Source: Bryobacter sp964387685 (GTDB lineage Bacteria > Acidobacteriota > Terriglobia > Bryobacterales > Bryobacteraceae). From it: a stretch of 64,000 nucleotides of DNA. The first letter of the stretch is position 1, and every line of letters begins with the position of its first letter. Shown here in pieces: positions 17,145 through 26,337 of the stretch. Where the stretch lies: contig CAYLXK010000008.1 in assembly GCA_964387685.1 (NCBI GenBank), positions 62,001 to 126,000 on the forward strand. Reading direction: 5' to 3'. A program made the position numbers and the translations under genes. The notes beneath the pieces are model-generated. The model saw only the letters and a program-made list of their open reading frames with translations. It searched no databases and had not been told where the DNA came from.

Positions 17145-19195
17145 GGTGGTTCCTACTGGGAATGGCGCTGTCACTCTATGCCGCGCCGCCGACGATATCG
17201 GACCTGATGCCCCGGGGCGCGCAGAAAGGACGGCCCTTCACGCTCCGACTGGTGGGGCGCGAATTGAAGGACGTAATTAAGATCCATTCCACGCTACCGG
17301 CGAGCTTTACCGCGTTGGCCGATTCCACCGCAGGGCCGATGGAAGGGCGCTATGCGAGCTTTTTGGTGGAGCCGAAGGCGGGCCTCCAAAGCGGCGTCTA
17401 TCCGGTACGCGTCGAGACGGCTGAAGGCATTTCGAACGTGCAGCTTTTCTCGATCGGAGACTTCCCCGAAACGACCGAAGACGAATCCGAGATGGGCGCC
17501 AAGCCAAATTCGAACGATTCCATTGAAGCGGCCCAGAGCCTGCCCGCGAGCGCAGTTACCTTGACGGGAACGCTGCGCGGGGCCGAGCGCGATTTTTATC
17601 GCTTTCAGGGCAAGCTGGGCGAGCGGCGCGTGATTGAGATTGAAGGACGGCGCGTCGGTTCCGCGGTGGATCCCGTGCTGCGCGTTTTTGATCAATCCGG
17701 CAAGCTCTTGGCCAGGAGCGAAGACACACCGATGCTGGGCCTGGACGCGCGCGTGGATGTGAAACTGCCCAAGGATGGCTACTACTACGTGGAAGTGCAT
17801 GACGCGCGCTTCTCCACGCAGACGGCGAACTTCTATCGCTTGAAGACGGGCTCCTACAGTTACCCGACAGACCTCTATCCCTTGGGCGGACGGCGTGGCG
17901 AGACGGTGGAAGTTTCCATGGGCGGCCCGGTTCCAGTGAAGGTGGAAGCGCAGCGCTTTGTCAATCTGCCCGATAGCCCGGCGTTGCCGTTGCCCTTTGA
18001 TGTGGGTGAGTATCCGGAACGGCGCGAACCGGTGGCCGAAGCGCTGGCCCTGCCCGTCACCGTGAATGGACGCTTGGCGCAAGCGGGCGAAGTGGATCGC
18101 TATCGCTTTGCCGTCGAGCCTGGCCAGAAGCTGATGCTTGAAGTGAAGGCGCGCGAATTGGGCACCTCGAAGATCATGGCGGTGCTCGACATAAGCGATG
18201 CGGCGGGCAAGCGCATCGCTCGCTCAGGCGACGAGCCGCTGCCAGAAGAACTCTATACCGTGGGCGGGAGCCGAACGGCGGGAGACCCCTATGCGTTCTT
18301 TGAAGTGCCGAAGGATGTGCGCGAGATCCAGGTGAGCGTCGAGGATCTGGCGCGGCGCGGCGGCCCGGCCTTCGCTTACCGGCTGACTGCGCGGCCGGCG
18401 ACAGAGGAGTTCACGCTCAACATCAATGCGCCATTTGTGAACATTCCCGCGGGCGGCAGTGTTTTCGTGCCCGTCAGCATTGAGCGCAAAGGCTATATGG
18501 GCGACGTACGCGTGCGCGTGAAGAATCCGCCCAAGGGTTTGATTGTCGAAGGCGGATACATCCCCGCGCAGTTGGCCTTGGCCATCCAAGGTAATCGTGG
18601 CTTCATTCGCAATGGCGCCTTGATCCTCTCCGCCCAGCCGGGCGTGAAGCTGGAGCCGGGTGAATTGGAACTGGAAGGCGTGGGCAAGCTGGCGGACGGA
18701 AAAGAGATTGTACGCAAGGGTACCGGCCTGGGCATGAGCGTGGGCGTGGCCGGCGCCACTATCCAAGGGGCGGTAGACCGGCAACGCGCCGTAACGGGCG
18801 CCTGGATGGATATGGACCTACCTGTGGCCGGCACCACGGCGCTGCCCGCGACGCTGGCTGTGACGTTGGAAAAGACCACCCGCAAAGCGGCGGGCGACGA
18901 GTTCTTATTCCGCTGGAAGTGGAGCGGGGCTAGCTTTGATTTCCCCGCCACTGTCAGCATGGATATGGTGGGTGCCGCCGATATTCGCGCCATCGAGATG
19001 CGGCAGGATCCGAAAGATAAATCGACAGGGACCTTTCTGGTAACGACCACCCGGTTGACCCTGCCGGGCACTTACGACTTCTACGTCTTGGGCCGCTTGA
19101 CGTCGATGGGGCAGACGCTCGATATCTATTCGCGGCCGATTGAGGTTCTAGTGAAGGAGGCTCCGGCGGATGTTCCTGCTACGGATGCTCGGTAG
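17141..19195 (+). CDS. Secreted protein with pre-peptidase C-terminal-like domains
   Basis: A 684-residue protein with a short signal peptide (LLGMALSLYA). An Ig-like N-terminal part (PTISDLMPRGAQKGRPFTLRLVGREL) is followed by two PPC-type beta domains (ERDFYRFQGKLGERRVIEIEG; EVDRYRFAVEPGQKLMLEV). No catalytic site is visible. Family relatives sit in the same operons with DUF1549/DUF1553 and DUF1501 proteins, so it is probably a surface or periplasmic binding component. It overlaps both neighbours (4 bases upstream, 26 bases downstream). Confidence 0.85.
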   Translation: MRWFLLGMALSLYAAPPTISDLMPRGAQKGRPFTLRLVGRELKDVIKIHSTLPASFTALADSTAGPMEGRYASFLVEPKAGLQSGVYPVRVETAEGISNVQLFSIGDFPETTEDESEMGAKPNSNDSIEAAQSLPASAVTLTGTLRGAERDFYRFQGKLGERRVIEIEGRRVGSAVDPVLRVFDQSGKLLARSEDTPMLGLDARVDVKLPKDGYYYVEVHDARFSTQTANFYRLKTGSYSYPTDLYPLGGRRGETVEVSMGGPVPVKVEAQRFVNLPDSPALPLPFDVGEYPERREPVAEALALPVTVNGRLAQAGEVDRYRFAVEPGQKLMLEVKARELGTSKIMAVLDISDAAGKRIARSGDEPLPEELYTVGGSRTAGDPYAFFEVPKDVREIQVSVEDLARRGGPAFAYRLTARPATEEFTLNINAPFVNIPAGGSVFVPVSIERKGYMGDVRVRVKNPPKGLIVEGGYIPAQLALAIQGNRGFIRNGALILSAQPGVKLEPGELELEGVGKLADGKEIVRKGTGLGMSVGVAGATIQGAVDRQRAVTGAWMDMDLPVAGTTALPATLAVTLEKTTRKAAGDEFLFRWKWSGASFDFPATVSMDMVGAADIRAIEMRQDPKDKSTGTFLVTTTRLTLPGTYDFYVLGRLTSMGQTLDIYSRPIEVLVKEAPADVPATDAR

Positions 19196-21332
19196 TTGTT
19201 TCTTGGTTTCGATCGCGGGGGCGCAGGTGCAGCCCACGTTTCTGCGCGACATCGCGCCGATCCTGAATAAGGCCAGTTGCACGTCGGGGCCTTGCCACGG
19301 TGCGGCCAAGGGCAAGAATGGCTTCAAGCTTAGCCTGCGGGGCTACGATCCGCAGTTCGACTACGAGTCTCTGCTCTATGATGTGTCCGCGCGGCGCTTC
19401 AACCGGGCGGAACCCGCCAAGAGCCTGATGCTGGCCAAGCCCACAATGGAAGTAGCCCATGGGGGCGGACTGCGTTTTGAGAAGGACTCTGATTATTTCC
19501 AGACCATCTATCGCTGGATCGCGGCGGGTGTGCCTTATGGCGACCCGGCCCAAGACGCGGTGACGGCTCTCGAGGTGGCGCCCAAAGAGATCAACCTGCC
19601 GAAGCCGGGGGAGACCGTGCAGGTGAAGGTGACGGCGAAGTTTGCCGACGGCGCCGTGCGCGATGTGACGCGCGAAGCGACGGTCGAATCGAATGTACCC
19701 ACAGTTGCACCCGTCGATAGCCAGAGCCTGGTGAAGGGCGAGCGCGTGGGCGAGGCGACGCTGCTGGTGCGCTACCAGGGTAAGTTTTCCACCATCCCCG
19801 TGACGGTCTTGAATCCGAAGCCCGGCTTCGTGTGGAAAGCGGAAGTCCAGAACAACTACATCGACACGTTGATCGACGAAAAGCTCAAGCGGGTAAAGAT
19901 TCAGCCGGCAGGCTTGGCCGACGACCCCACCTTCCTGCGGCGCGCTTCGCTGGATCTAACGGGCCAGATTCCCACGCCCGCGCAAGTGCGCGCCTTTTTG
20001 AGCGACCCCACGCCGACTAAGCTTAAGCGCGCGAAGATGATCGACAAGCTCATTGCCAGCCCCGCCTATACCGACCATTGGACCGTGAAGTGGGGCGACC
20101 TGCTGCAATCGAGCCGCAAGTATCTGGGCGAAAAAGGCGTCTTTGGCTTCCAGGAATGGATTCGCGAATCGATTGCAACCAATCGTCCCTACGACAAAAT
20201 GGTGCGCGAACTGTTGATCTCGAAGGGCTCAAGCTATGACGAGCCGGCGGCGAACTATTACCGCATTACGCGGGACGCAAAGCCGACGATGGAGAAGACC
20301 ACGCAGGTCTTCCTGGGCGTGCGCATGGTTTGCGCCCAGTGTCACGATCATCCCTTTGAGCGCTGGACGCAGAATCAGTATTACCAGATGTCGGCCTTCT
20401 TCTCCGCCGTGGGCCTGCGCGCCGGCTATGAAGTGGGCGAGGAGATCGTCTTCGACCAACGCGCCGAATTCGACATGAAGCACCCCAAAGACGGCCGCGT
20501 GGTGGCGCCCGAGTTCTTGATTGCGAGCGCGAAGCCGGTGGCGATTCCCAGCGACGCCAAACGCCGCGACGCGCTGGCCGAGTGGCTGGTATCGAAGGAG
20601 AATCCTTTCTTTGCCAAAGCGATCGTGAACCGCGTGTGGAGCTATTTCCTGGGCAAAGGCATCATCGATCCCGTGGACGACATCCGCGCCTCGAACCCGC
20701 CGGTGAACGCGGCGTTGCTCGACGCCTTAACGAAGGACTTCACAGATCACAACTTCGACCTGCAGCACTTAATGCGGACCATCGCCAATTCCCGCACCTA
20801 CCAGGCCGCCATCACGCCCAACGAATGGAACCAGGATGACGGGATCAACTTCTCGCGGATGATCCCGCGGCGCCTGAACTCTGAGCAGCTCATGGATGCC
20901 GTCAACGCGGCGGCGGGCGCCAAGGCGGTCTTCCCTGAGGTGCCCGCGGACATGACGGCGAGCCAGTTTCCCGATCCGCACGTGGGCAAGGAAGGCTTCC
21001 TCGACGTCTTTGGCCGGCCCTTGCGCGAGTCCGCCTGCGAGTGCGAGCGGCGCAGCGATTTCAGCTTGCCGCAGGCCTTGAATCTGGTGAATGGCAGGAC
21101 GATCTCCGACGCCGTGGCCGATCCGAAGGGCCGCGTGGCGAAGTTGATTCTGAGCGGCAAGGACGATGCGGCCATCGCCGAAGACTTGTATCTGGCGGCC
21201 TATGGGCGCTTGCCCGATAAAGTAGAAAGCCAGCGCGCGTTGCAGTATTTGAGCGGCGGCCCCAAGGCCACGCGGGCGCAGGATTTGCTGTGGGCCTTGC
21301 TGAATAGCAAGGGATTTTTGTTCATCTATTAG
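19170..21332 (+). CDS. DUF1549/DUF1553 secreted protein with two haem-like motifs
   Basis: A 720-residue exported protein. Residues 25-110 form a PSCyt-like domain with an atypical CTSGPCH (C37, C42, H43; four residues between the cysteines). A bacterial Ig-like domain follows (residues 130-210). DUF1549 starts near residue 230 and contains the canonical CAQCHDHPFERW near 390. DUF1553 fills the C-terminal third. The ATG lies inside the end of the preceding gene with AAGGAGG nine bases upstream. The role is unknown; the family is a hallmark of Planctomycetes, Verrucomicrobia and Acidobacteria. Confidence 0.92.
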   Translation: MFLLRMLGSCFLVSIAGAQVQPTFLRDIAPILNKASCTSGPCHGAAKGKNGFKLSLRGYDPQFDYESLLYDVSARRFNRAEPAKSLMLAKPTMEVAHGGGLRFEKDSDYFQTIYRWIAAGVPYGDPAQDAVTALEVAPKEINLPKPGETVQVKVTAKFADGAVRDVTREATVESNVPTVAPVDSQSLVKGERVGEATLLVRYQGKFSTIPVTVLNPKPGFVWKAEVQNNYIDTLIDEKLKRVKIQPAGLADDPTFLRRASLDLTGQIPTPAQVRAFLSDPTPTKLKRAKMIDKLIASPAYTDHWTVKWGDLLQSSRKYLGEKGVFGFQEWIRESIATNRPYDKMVRELLISKGSSYDEPAANYYRITRDAKPTMEKTTQVFLGVRMVCAQCHDHPFERWTQNQYYQMSAFFSAVGLRAGYEVGEEIVFDQRAEFDMKHPKDGRVVAPEFLIASAKPVAIPSDAKRRDALAEWLVSKENPFFAKAIVNRVWSYFLGKGIIDPVDDIRASNPPVNAALLDALTKDFTDHNFDLQHLMRTIANSRTYQAAITPNEWNQDDGINFSRMIPRRLNSEQLMDAVNAAAGAKAVFPEVPADMTASQFPDPHVGKEGFLDVFGRPLRESACECERRSDFSLPQALNLVNGRTISDAVADPKGRVAKLILSGKDDAAIAEDLYLAAYGRLPDKVESQRALQYLSGGPKATRAQDLLWALLNSKGFLFIY

Positions 21333-21350
21333 CGACAGGAGCTAGCAGCC

Positions 21351-22817
21351 ATGTTGAATTTCATGAGCCGTTTCGCGGTGCAAAATTGCGATCCCGACGA
21401 CCAGAGCCCGACGCGGCGCGAGTTGCTGCGGGTGGGGTCTCTGGGTTTCGGCGCGCTGGCGCTGCCGCACTTTCTCGAGTACCAGGCCTTGGCCGCCGAA
21501 GCCGCTAATGCCAAGTATGCCGGCTCGAAGAATTTTGGCGCAGCCAAGAACTGCATCATGATTTTCCTGCAGGGCGGCCCTTCGCACATCGACATTTGGG
21601 ACCCCAAACCCGATGCGCCCGCGAACATCCGCGGCGAGTTCAAGCCCATCAAGTCCAAGATCCCCGGCACGTGGATCGGCGAGCACATGCCGATGATGGC
21701 GAACGCCCTCGATAAGGCGACGCTGATCCGCTCGATGAGCTACACGCCGAGCGGGCTCTTTAATCACACGGCGGCGATCTACCAGATGTTGACCGGCTAT
21801 CCGCCCGATAAGGTCTCGCCTTCGGGCCAGCTCGAGCCGCCGAACAGCGCAGATTTCCCCACCGCCGGTTCGCACGTGGCCAAGCTGAAGCCGATGAAAG
21901 AGCCCGTGCTGCCTTTCGTTGAATTGCCCCGGCCGCTGCAGGAAAGCGGCATCATCGGCAAGGGCGGCGCGGCGGGCTTCCTGGGCAAGGCTTACGATCC
22001 CTATCGCATGTACCAGGATCCGGCCGAGACCGTGAAGCTGGAAGATCTGGCGCTGCGCAAGGAGATCCCGGCCGCTCGGCTGCGCGATCGTTTTGAATTG
22101 CTTAAGGGCATCAATGGCTCGATGAAAGAGCTCGAGAAGGCCCTCGATCAACAAGCCGTCGATGAATATTACGGCAAGGCCTACGATCTCGTGCTGAGCG
22201 GCAAGGCGCGGGACGCGATGGACCTGACCAAAGAGGCCGACGCGGTGCGGGACCGTTACGGCCGCCACACTTTCGGACAAAGCACCTTGATGGCGCGCCG
22301 CTTGATTGAAGCCGGGACGAAGTTTGTGCAGGTGAACTGGCCGAGCGTCGCCAACGGCGACCCCGAAAAGACGGCCTGGGACACGCACGCCGCCAACTTT
22401 GGCCCGCTGAAGAACTTGCACTGCCCCAAGCTGGATCGTTCGCTTTCGGCGCTGCTCGAAGACATGGATCAGCGCGGCCTCTTGAAGGAAACCTTGGTGG
22501 TGGCCGTTGGAGAATTTGGCCGTTCGCCGCGCATGGGCGTATCGACGTCGGGTAACTCGAATTCTCCCGACGGGCGAGATCATTGGCCTTACTGCTACAG
22601 CGCCGTGGTGGCGGGCGCCGGCATCGCGCGCGGCATGCAGTATGGCGAATCGGATGCGACCGCCTCCAGCCCCAAGGAGAAGCCGGTGCATCCGAACGAC
22701 TTGCTGGCGACGGTTTACTACGCCATGGGCATCGACCCCGACATGGAGATCCGCAATCACTTGAACCAGCCTCGTGAGTTGGTGAAGGGCAAGATTGTGA
22801 CGGAGCTCTTCGGCTAG
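21351..22817 (+). CDS. DUF1501 family protein with Tat signal (sulfatase-like fold)
   Basis: A 488-residue protein with a twin-arginine signal (TRRELLRVGSLGFG) near residue 20. DUF1501 motifs are visible: CIMIFLQGGPSHIDIWDPKPDAP, DTHAANF and VAVGEFGRSPRM, as well as GRDHWP near the C-terminus. The family belongs to the alkaline phosphatase/sulfatase superfamily, but the activity is unproven. It starts 18 bases after the DUF1549/1553 gene, its almost universal partner, with AGGAG upstream. Confidence 0.93.
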   Translation: MLNFMSRFAVQNCDPDDQSPTRRELLRVGSLGFGALALPHFLEYQALAAEAANAKYAGSKNFGAAKNCIMIFLQGGPSHIDIWDPKPDAPANIRGEFKPIKSKIPGTWIGEHMPMMANALDKATLIRSMSYTPSGLFNHTAAIYQMLTGYPPDKVSPSGQLEPPNSADFPTAGSHVAKLKPMKEPVLPFVELPRPLQESGIIGKGGAAGFLGKAYDPYRMYQDPAETVKLEDLALRKEIPAARLRDRFELLKGINGSMKELEKALDQQAVDEYYGKAYDLVLSGKARDAMDLTKEADAVRDRYGRHTFGQSTLMARRLIEAGTKFVQVNWPSVANGDPEKTAWDTHAANFGPLKNLHCPKLDRSLSALLEDMDQRGLLKETLVVAVGEFGRSPRMGVSTSGNSNSPDGRDHWPYCYSAVVAGAGIARGMQYGESDATASSPKEKPVHPNDLLATVYYAMGIDPDMEIRNHLNQPRELVKGKIVTELFG

Positions 22818-22829
22818 ACGCGCAAGCAC

Positions 22830-23717
22830 GTGCTCAACCGGGGCTACGCTTACACCGCGATCATCGGCGAGCAGGACGGCGGGCAAAGCCTGCTTCGCCA
22901 TTTGGCAAGCCTTTATCCGCACTCAAGCTCCGCGGCGTGGCAACAAAAGCTGGACGACGGCGAAGTGACCCTCGACGGCATGACCGCAACAGGAAGCGAA
23001 TCGGTATCGGCAGGCCAAACGTTGGTCTGGAATCGCCCGCCTTGGGTGGAGCCAGACGCCCCTCGGCACTTTGACGTTCTGTTTGAAGACGCCCTTCTGT
23101 TAGCCGTCAATAAGCCCAGCGGCCTGCCTACGCTCCCCGGCGGCGGTTTTCTCGAAAACACTCTCTTGCGCCTGGTGCAGAAGCAATGTCCTGAGGCAAA
23201 CCCCGTTCACCGTCTGGGCCGGGCCACCTCGGGCATCGTTCTCTTTGCCAAAACGCCGCAGGCGGCAGCTAGTCTATTTGCGAGTTGGAACACACCCCGC
23301 GTTCAGAAGATCTACCGGGCGCTGGCGCAAAGGGTTGCCCAGCAGGACGCCTACGAGATCCTCACGCCCATCGGCCTCGTGCCGCACCCGCGTATTGGGT
23401 CCGTGTGGGCTGCCCACGCCCAAGGGAAGGCATCGAAGTCTGTAGCCACAGTGCTCTCCCGCAGCGCCAGCACCACGACTTTTGCCGTAAGCCTCTATTC
23501 GGGCCGCCCCCATCAGATCCGAATCCATCTGGCCTCCATTAACCACCCTTTGGTCGGCGATCCACTCTACGGCGCCGGTGGCCAGCCTCTTGAAAATCTT
23601 CCAGGCCTCCCCGGCGATGGGGGCTATCTACTGCACGCCCAGCATCTGTCGCTTGACCACCCCATCACCGGAGAGCAAATCCATCTGGAGGCCGCTTTGC
23701 CGGCGGGCTTCCGTTGA
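22830..23717 (+). CDS. RluA-like pseudouridine synthase family protein lacking the usual catalytic Asp
   Basis: A 295-residue protein starting at GTG. Residues 18-70 resemble an S4-like RNA-binding segment (AAWQQKLDDGEVTLDG), and the rest is the RluA catalytic fold (LAVNKPSGLPT, KIYRAL, GRPHQIRIHLASINHPLVGDPLYG). The motif that normally reads HRLD-x-x-TSG is HRLGRATSG here, so Gly130 stands where the nucleophilic Asp is expected. Either another residue serves, or the protein binds RNA without isomerising uridine. The gene follows DUF1501 by 12 bases but its function seems unrelated. Confidence 0.88.
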   Translation: MLNRGYAYTAIIGEQDGGQSLLRHLASLYPHSSSAAWQQKLDDGEVTLDGMTATGSESVSAGQTLVWNRPPWVEPDAPRHFDVLFEDALLLAVNKPSGLPTLPGGGFLENTLLRLVQKQCPEANPVHRLGRATSGIVLFAKTPQAAASLFASWNTPRVQKIYRALAQRVAQQDAYEILTPIGLVPHPRIGSVWAAHAQGKASKSVATVLSRSASTTTFAVSLYSGRPHQIRIHLASINHPLVGDPLYGAGGQPLENLPGLPGDGGYLLHAQHLSLDHPITGEQIHLEAALPAGFR

Positions 23718-23720
23718 GCG

Positions 23721-24404
23721 CTAGTTTGCCGGTACCGCGAAGCAATAAAACAGCCCTGCGCCGCCGGTGGATACCAGATTTTCCTGGCTGCAGCCGCGTG
23801 AGGGATGAACGGAGTTCCAAGAGATCCCGCCGCCGTTGCGGTCATGATGGCCCACTTGCGCAATGCCCTCGGAATTGCTGGTCCAGTTCTTGCAGGTGTG
23901 GTCCGCGCTGTCGGTGTAGGCGCGCCCGTCGGGTTGGGAACCCGTGAGGACGTCGTGCATGTTCGGCGTGCTGCCCACTCCGTTGACAAATTCGCCCTTC
24001 TCGGTGATGGCGTTGTTGCGGGTAAGAAGATTGCCCGTGCGGGCCAGTTCGACAGTGTCGCCGTGCAGGTGCGCCAGGTCGCGTGCAATCATCACGCCTT
24101 TCGCGTTGTGCCACGGTCCGGGCCCGATGCGGTCGCGGGCGTTCACGGCGGGCGCGGAACTGGTGGCGCTGGTGCTAAGGTAGGCGCGCCAGGTCTTGTT
24201 AGCGGCACCGGCGGTTGCGGCGAGTTTCTGGCAGTGGGCGTCGGCGCCCGCCAGACCGCCCAAGTTTGCGCCGTCGCCCAGGCCCACGCTGGTCAAAAAG
24301 AAAGTCATAGGCGCGGGAGGGGGCTTCGGCGGGGCGGGATTGCCTTGCTGCGAGAACAGGGGTGTGGCCAGGCAAGTGGCCGCGGCAAGGATGAGGAATC
24401 GCAT
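23721..24404 (-). CDS. Secreted endostatin/lectin-like fold protein
   Basis: The start is taken at the ATG at 24404 because the signal peptide (MRFLILAAATCLATPLFSQ) begins there; the frame is open 31 codons further upstream. The 227-residue protein has a Pro-rich linker, then FFLTSVGLGDGANLGGLAGADAHCQKLA and WRAYLST, a motif set I associate with a collagen-XV/endostatin-like C-type-lectin fold. Cysteines near the C-terminus (CKNW, RGCSQEN, FYCFA) could form disulfides. The target ligand is unknown. It is convergent with the RluA-like gene, with only three bases between them. Confidence 0.75.
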   Translation of the reverse strand: MRFLILAAATCLATPLFSQQGNPAPPKPPPAPMTFFLTSVGLGDGANLGGLAGADAHCQKLAATAGAANKTWRAYLSTSATSSAPAVNARDRIGPGPWHNAKGVMIARDLAHLHGDTVELARTGNLLTRNNAITEKGEFVNGVGSTPNMHDVLTGSQPDGRAYTDSADHTCKNWTSNSEGIAQVGHHDRNGGGISWNSVHPSRGCSQENLVSTGGAGLFYCFAVPAN

Positions 24405-24458
24405 GCGCCCTATCCTACTACGATTTCGCGGAGAGGGCATCGGGCGGGAACCTGTAAT

Positions 24459-25115
24459 ATGCTGGAGCGGGATCTGCGGATGACTCACGCAAGACAACGC
24501 TACGCGGTAGCGGTACTGAGCGCGGCGATGCTGAGCTTTACAGCCTGGCGCTTGCTGGATAACCCACAGACGGTGATGGGGAACGGGTGGCGGGAATCGG
24601 TCTGGGGCGTGGTGACGATGGTCCTCTCCTGGGCGGCTTTATCGAGTTTGCCGTTTTTCCTCATCGGGGCGAACTGGGCCAGGAGAACGCTGCTGATTTG
24701 GAGTTTTCAATGGAGCGCAGCGGGCTTAGTGGGTACCATCGCGAACAGAACCTGGCCGATCGCGCTCCTAGGCTTGGGTGCCCTCTTGGTCTTTGCCTGG
24801 CTAATGCATCCCGTGAATCGACGGCACTTTGTCGCGGGTAAGCGCAGTTGGGGTTTTGCCCGCGCGCTGGCCGGCGCCGCGATCCTTTTAAGCCGGCTGT
24901 CGATCGCGCTTAACCCAGGCCAGGGACCCATTTCGCTTTTGCAGGCAGAGAACGAAAATGAGGCCGCGGGGATGGCGTTCGGCGCATTCCTGTCGGTGGC
25001 GCTGGGAGTTTGGCTCCTCTGGAGCGGGATCCGCAAGGAGAGATTGTCCCTTCGCGCGGCTGCCTTAAGTGGTGTTGTTGACGGCGCTGTTGACAGTGCC
25101 CATGCGCTTAAATAG
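24459..25115 (+). CDS. Integral membrane protein of unknown function
   Basis: An open frame extends far upstream, but membrane-protein character begins only at the ATG at 24459 (218 residues) or the ATG at 24480 (211 residues, with GGAGCGGG upstream). About five hydrophobic segments are visible (for example VWGVVTMVLSWAALSSLPFFL and WPIALLGLGALLVFAWLM). I do not recognise the family. Its last 51 bases overlap the 3' end of the convergent FAD oxidoreductase gene. Confidence 0.6.
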   Translation: MLERDLRMTHARQRYAVAVLSAAMLSFTAWRLLDNPQTVMGNGWRESVWGVVTMVLSWAALSSLPFFLIGANWARRTLLIWSFQWSAAGLVGTIANRTWPIALLGLGALLVFAWLMHPVNRRHFVAGKRSWGFARALAGAAILLSRLSIALNPGQGPISLLQAENENEAAGMAFGAFLSVALGVWLLWSGIRKERLSLRAAALSGVVDGAVDSAHALK

Positions 25116-26261
25116 CGTCGCGACGGTGTTCACGCTGGCCTCGGCGGCGGCACGGTTGGGCGTCTCGTCGCTTACGTTATAGCCCTCCATCTCCCCGATG
25201 CCGCTGTCCTGAACGACGATGCCATCGCGGCGGGCCAACACGTAGACGCCTTCGTACATTACGCCGTAGCTGGCATCGGCCTGCGGCAGCAGCCAGGCGA
25301 TCTGGCCGCGCACGGGCACGATGGATTCATCCTTCCAAAGCGCACGGGCGCCATAGCCGGTTGCGTTAATGACGGTTTTTTCCCGCAGGCGAGCGAGGTC
25401 GTTGGGCGTGCCGAATTCGACGGGCTCAAGCTTGCCGCCTTCGATGAAGAAGTCGTTCAGGAGTTGGCGCGAGTAGGAGGCTACGTTGAAGGTGAGGCTG
25501 GTGGTGCGGCGGACGAAGTGCCCGGGGAAGGGGTTGGCGTTAGGCTCAAGTTCCTCGGAACCGGGTGTAATGTCATCGATGCGCTCAGAATAATGAGCGA
25601 AATCGAGTTCGCCGGGCGCGGACTCGCGGCGGCGGCGCGGGCCCGGGTTGCGGGCAACGGAGTATCGGTCTGTCCATTCAATCGGGTTGCCGGGCAGGCC
25701 AAGGTAGCTTTCGTACATGCGAAACGAAGAGCGGGCCATTTTTTCCCAAAGGGCGGGGAAGTCCGCCGGGGCTTGGCTGGTGAGGGCGACACGGGAATCG
25801 GGCGTCCACGATCCGGTGGCGCGGGCGGAGCGGACTTCCGGAGGACGCTCTTTGGCGTAGATGGTGACCTGGGCGCCCGCGCGCTGCAGAAGGATGGCCG
25901 AGGTCATGCCGAGCGCGCCGCAACCGATGACGGCCACTTCCCTTTCGCCCGTGCTCATGGCCTTTTCAACGGCCAGGGCGCTCGAACCCCAAGAGAGAGA
26001 CCATCCGCTGCCGCCGTGGCCATAGTTATGGACTACGGTCTTCTCGCCCACGCGTTCCACATCAAGCCGAGGCCCGGCCGCGCGAAAAGGGCGCAGACAC
26101 ACCGTGACGCGAAAGATGCGGTCCACCGACGCTCGAATCGGCGCCAAGCTAGGCCGCAGGTTCGGCGGAACGCTAGGCGGAACCAGGGCCGTTTTGGCCG
26201 GCCGCGCGCATGCGCTTAGGGAAGCGAGCGCCGAAGCGCTCAGAAAACTGCGTCGATCCAT
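25065..26261 (-). CDS. Exported FAD-dependent oxidoreductase, D-amino-acid oxidase type
   Basis: The start is the ATG at 26261, with AAGGAG six bases upstream, giving 398 residues. The N-terminus MDRRSFLSASALASLSACA is a Tat or lipoprotein-like signal. The dinucleotide-binding motif VIGCGALGMTSAILLQRAG lies near residue 110. The later GYGARALW and EGVYVLARRDG segments match the DAO fold. A segment before the FAD motif (VVHNYGHGGSGWSLSWGSS) resembles the DAO HNYGHGG signature but appears ahead of the Rossmann motif. This suggests a circularly permuted or rearranged arrangement. The substrate is probably a D-amino acid or amine. Confidence 0.85.
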   Translation of the reverse strand: MDRRSFLSASALASLSACARPAKTALVPPSVPPNLRPSLAPIRASVDRIFRVTVCLRPFRAAGPRLDVERVGEKTVVHNYGHGGSGWSLSWGSSALAVEKAMSTGEREVAVIGCGALGMTSAILLQRAGAQVTIYAKERPPEVRSARATGSWTPDSRVALTSQAPADFPALWEKMARSSFRMYESYLGLPGNPIEWTDRYSVARNPGPRRRRESAPGELDFAHYSERIDDITPGSEELEPNANPFPGHFVRRTTSLTFNVASYSRQLLNDFFIEGGKLEPVEFGTPNDLARLREKTVINATGYGARALWKDESIVPVRGQIAWLLPQADASYGVMYEGVYVLARRDGIVVQDSGIGEMEGYNVSDETPNRAAAEASVNTVATLFKRMGTVNSAVNNTT

Positions 26262-26337
26262 CAGGCTCCTTGGGGCCATCCGGCTCGTCCTGGCGCCGGG
26301 GGTGAGTTTTGTCCAAGATAGCAAAGCGAAAGTTAGA

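Noticed and set aside
21342..22922. 526-residue minus-strand frame opposite the DUF1501 gene
   Set aside because: It is the antisense shadow of a clear DUF1501 gene in GC-rich DNA, with Arg/His/Val-rich, motif-free sequence.
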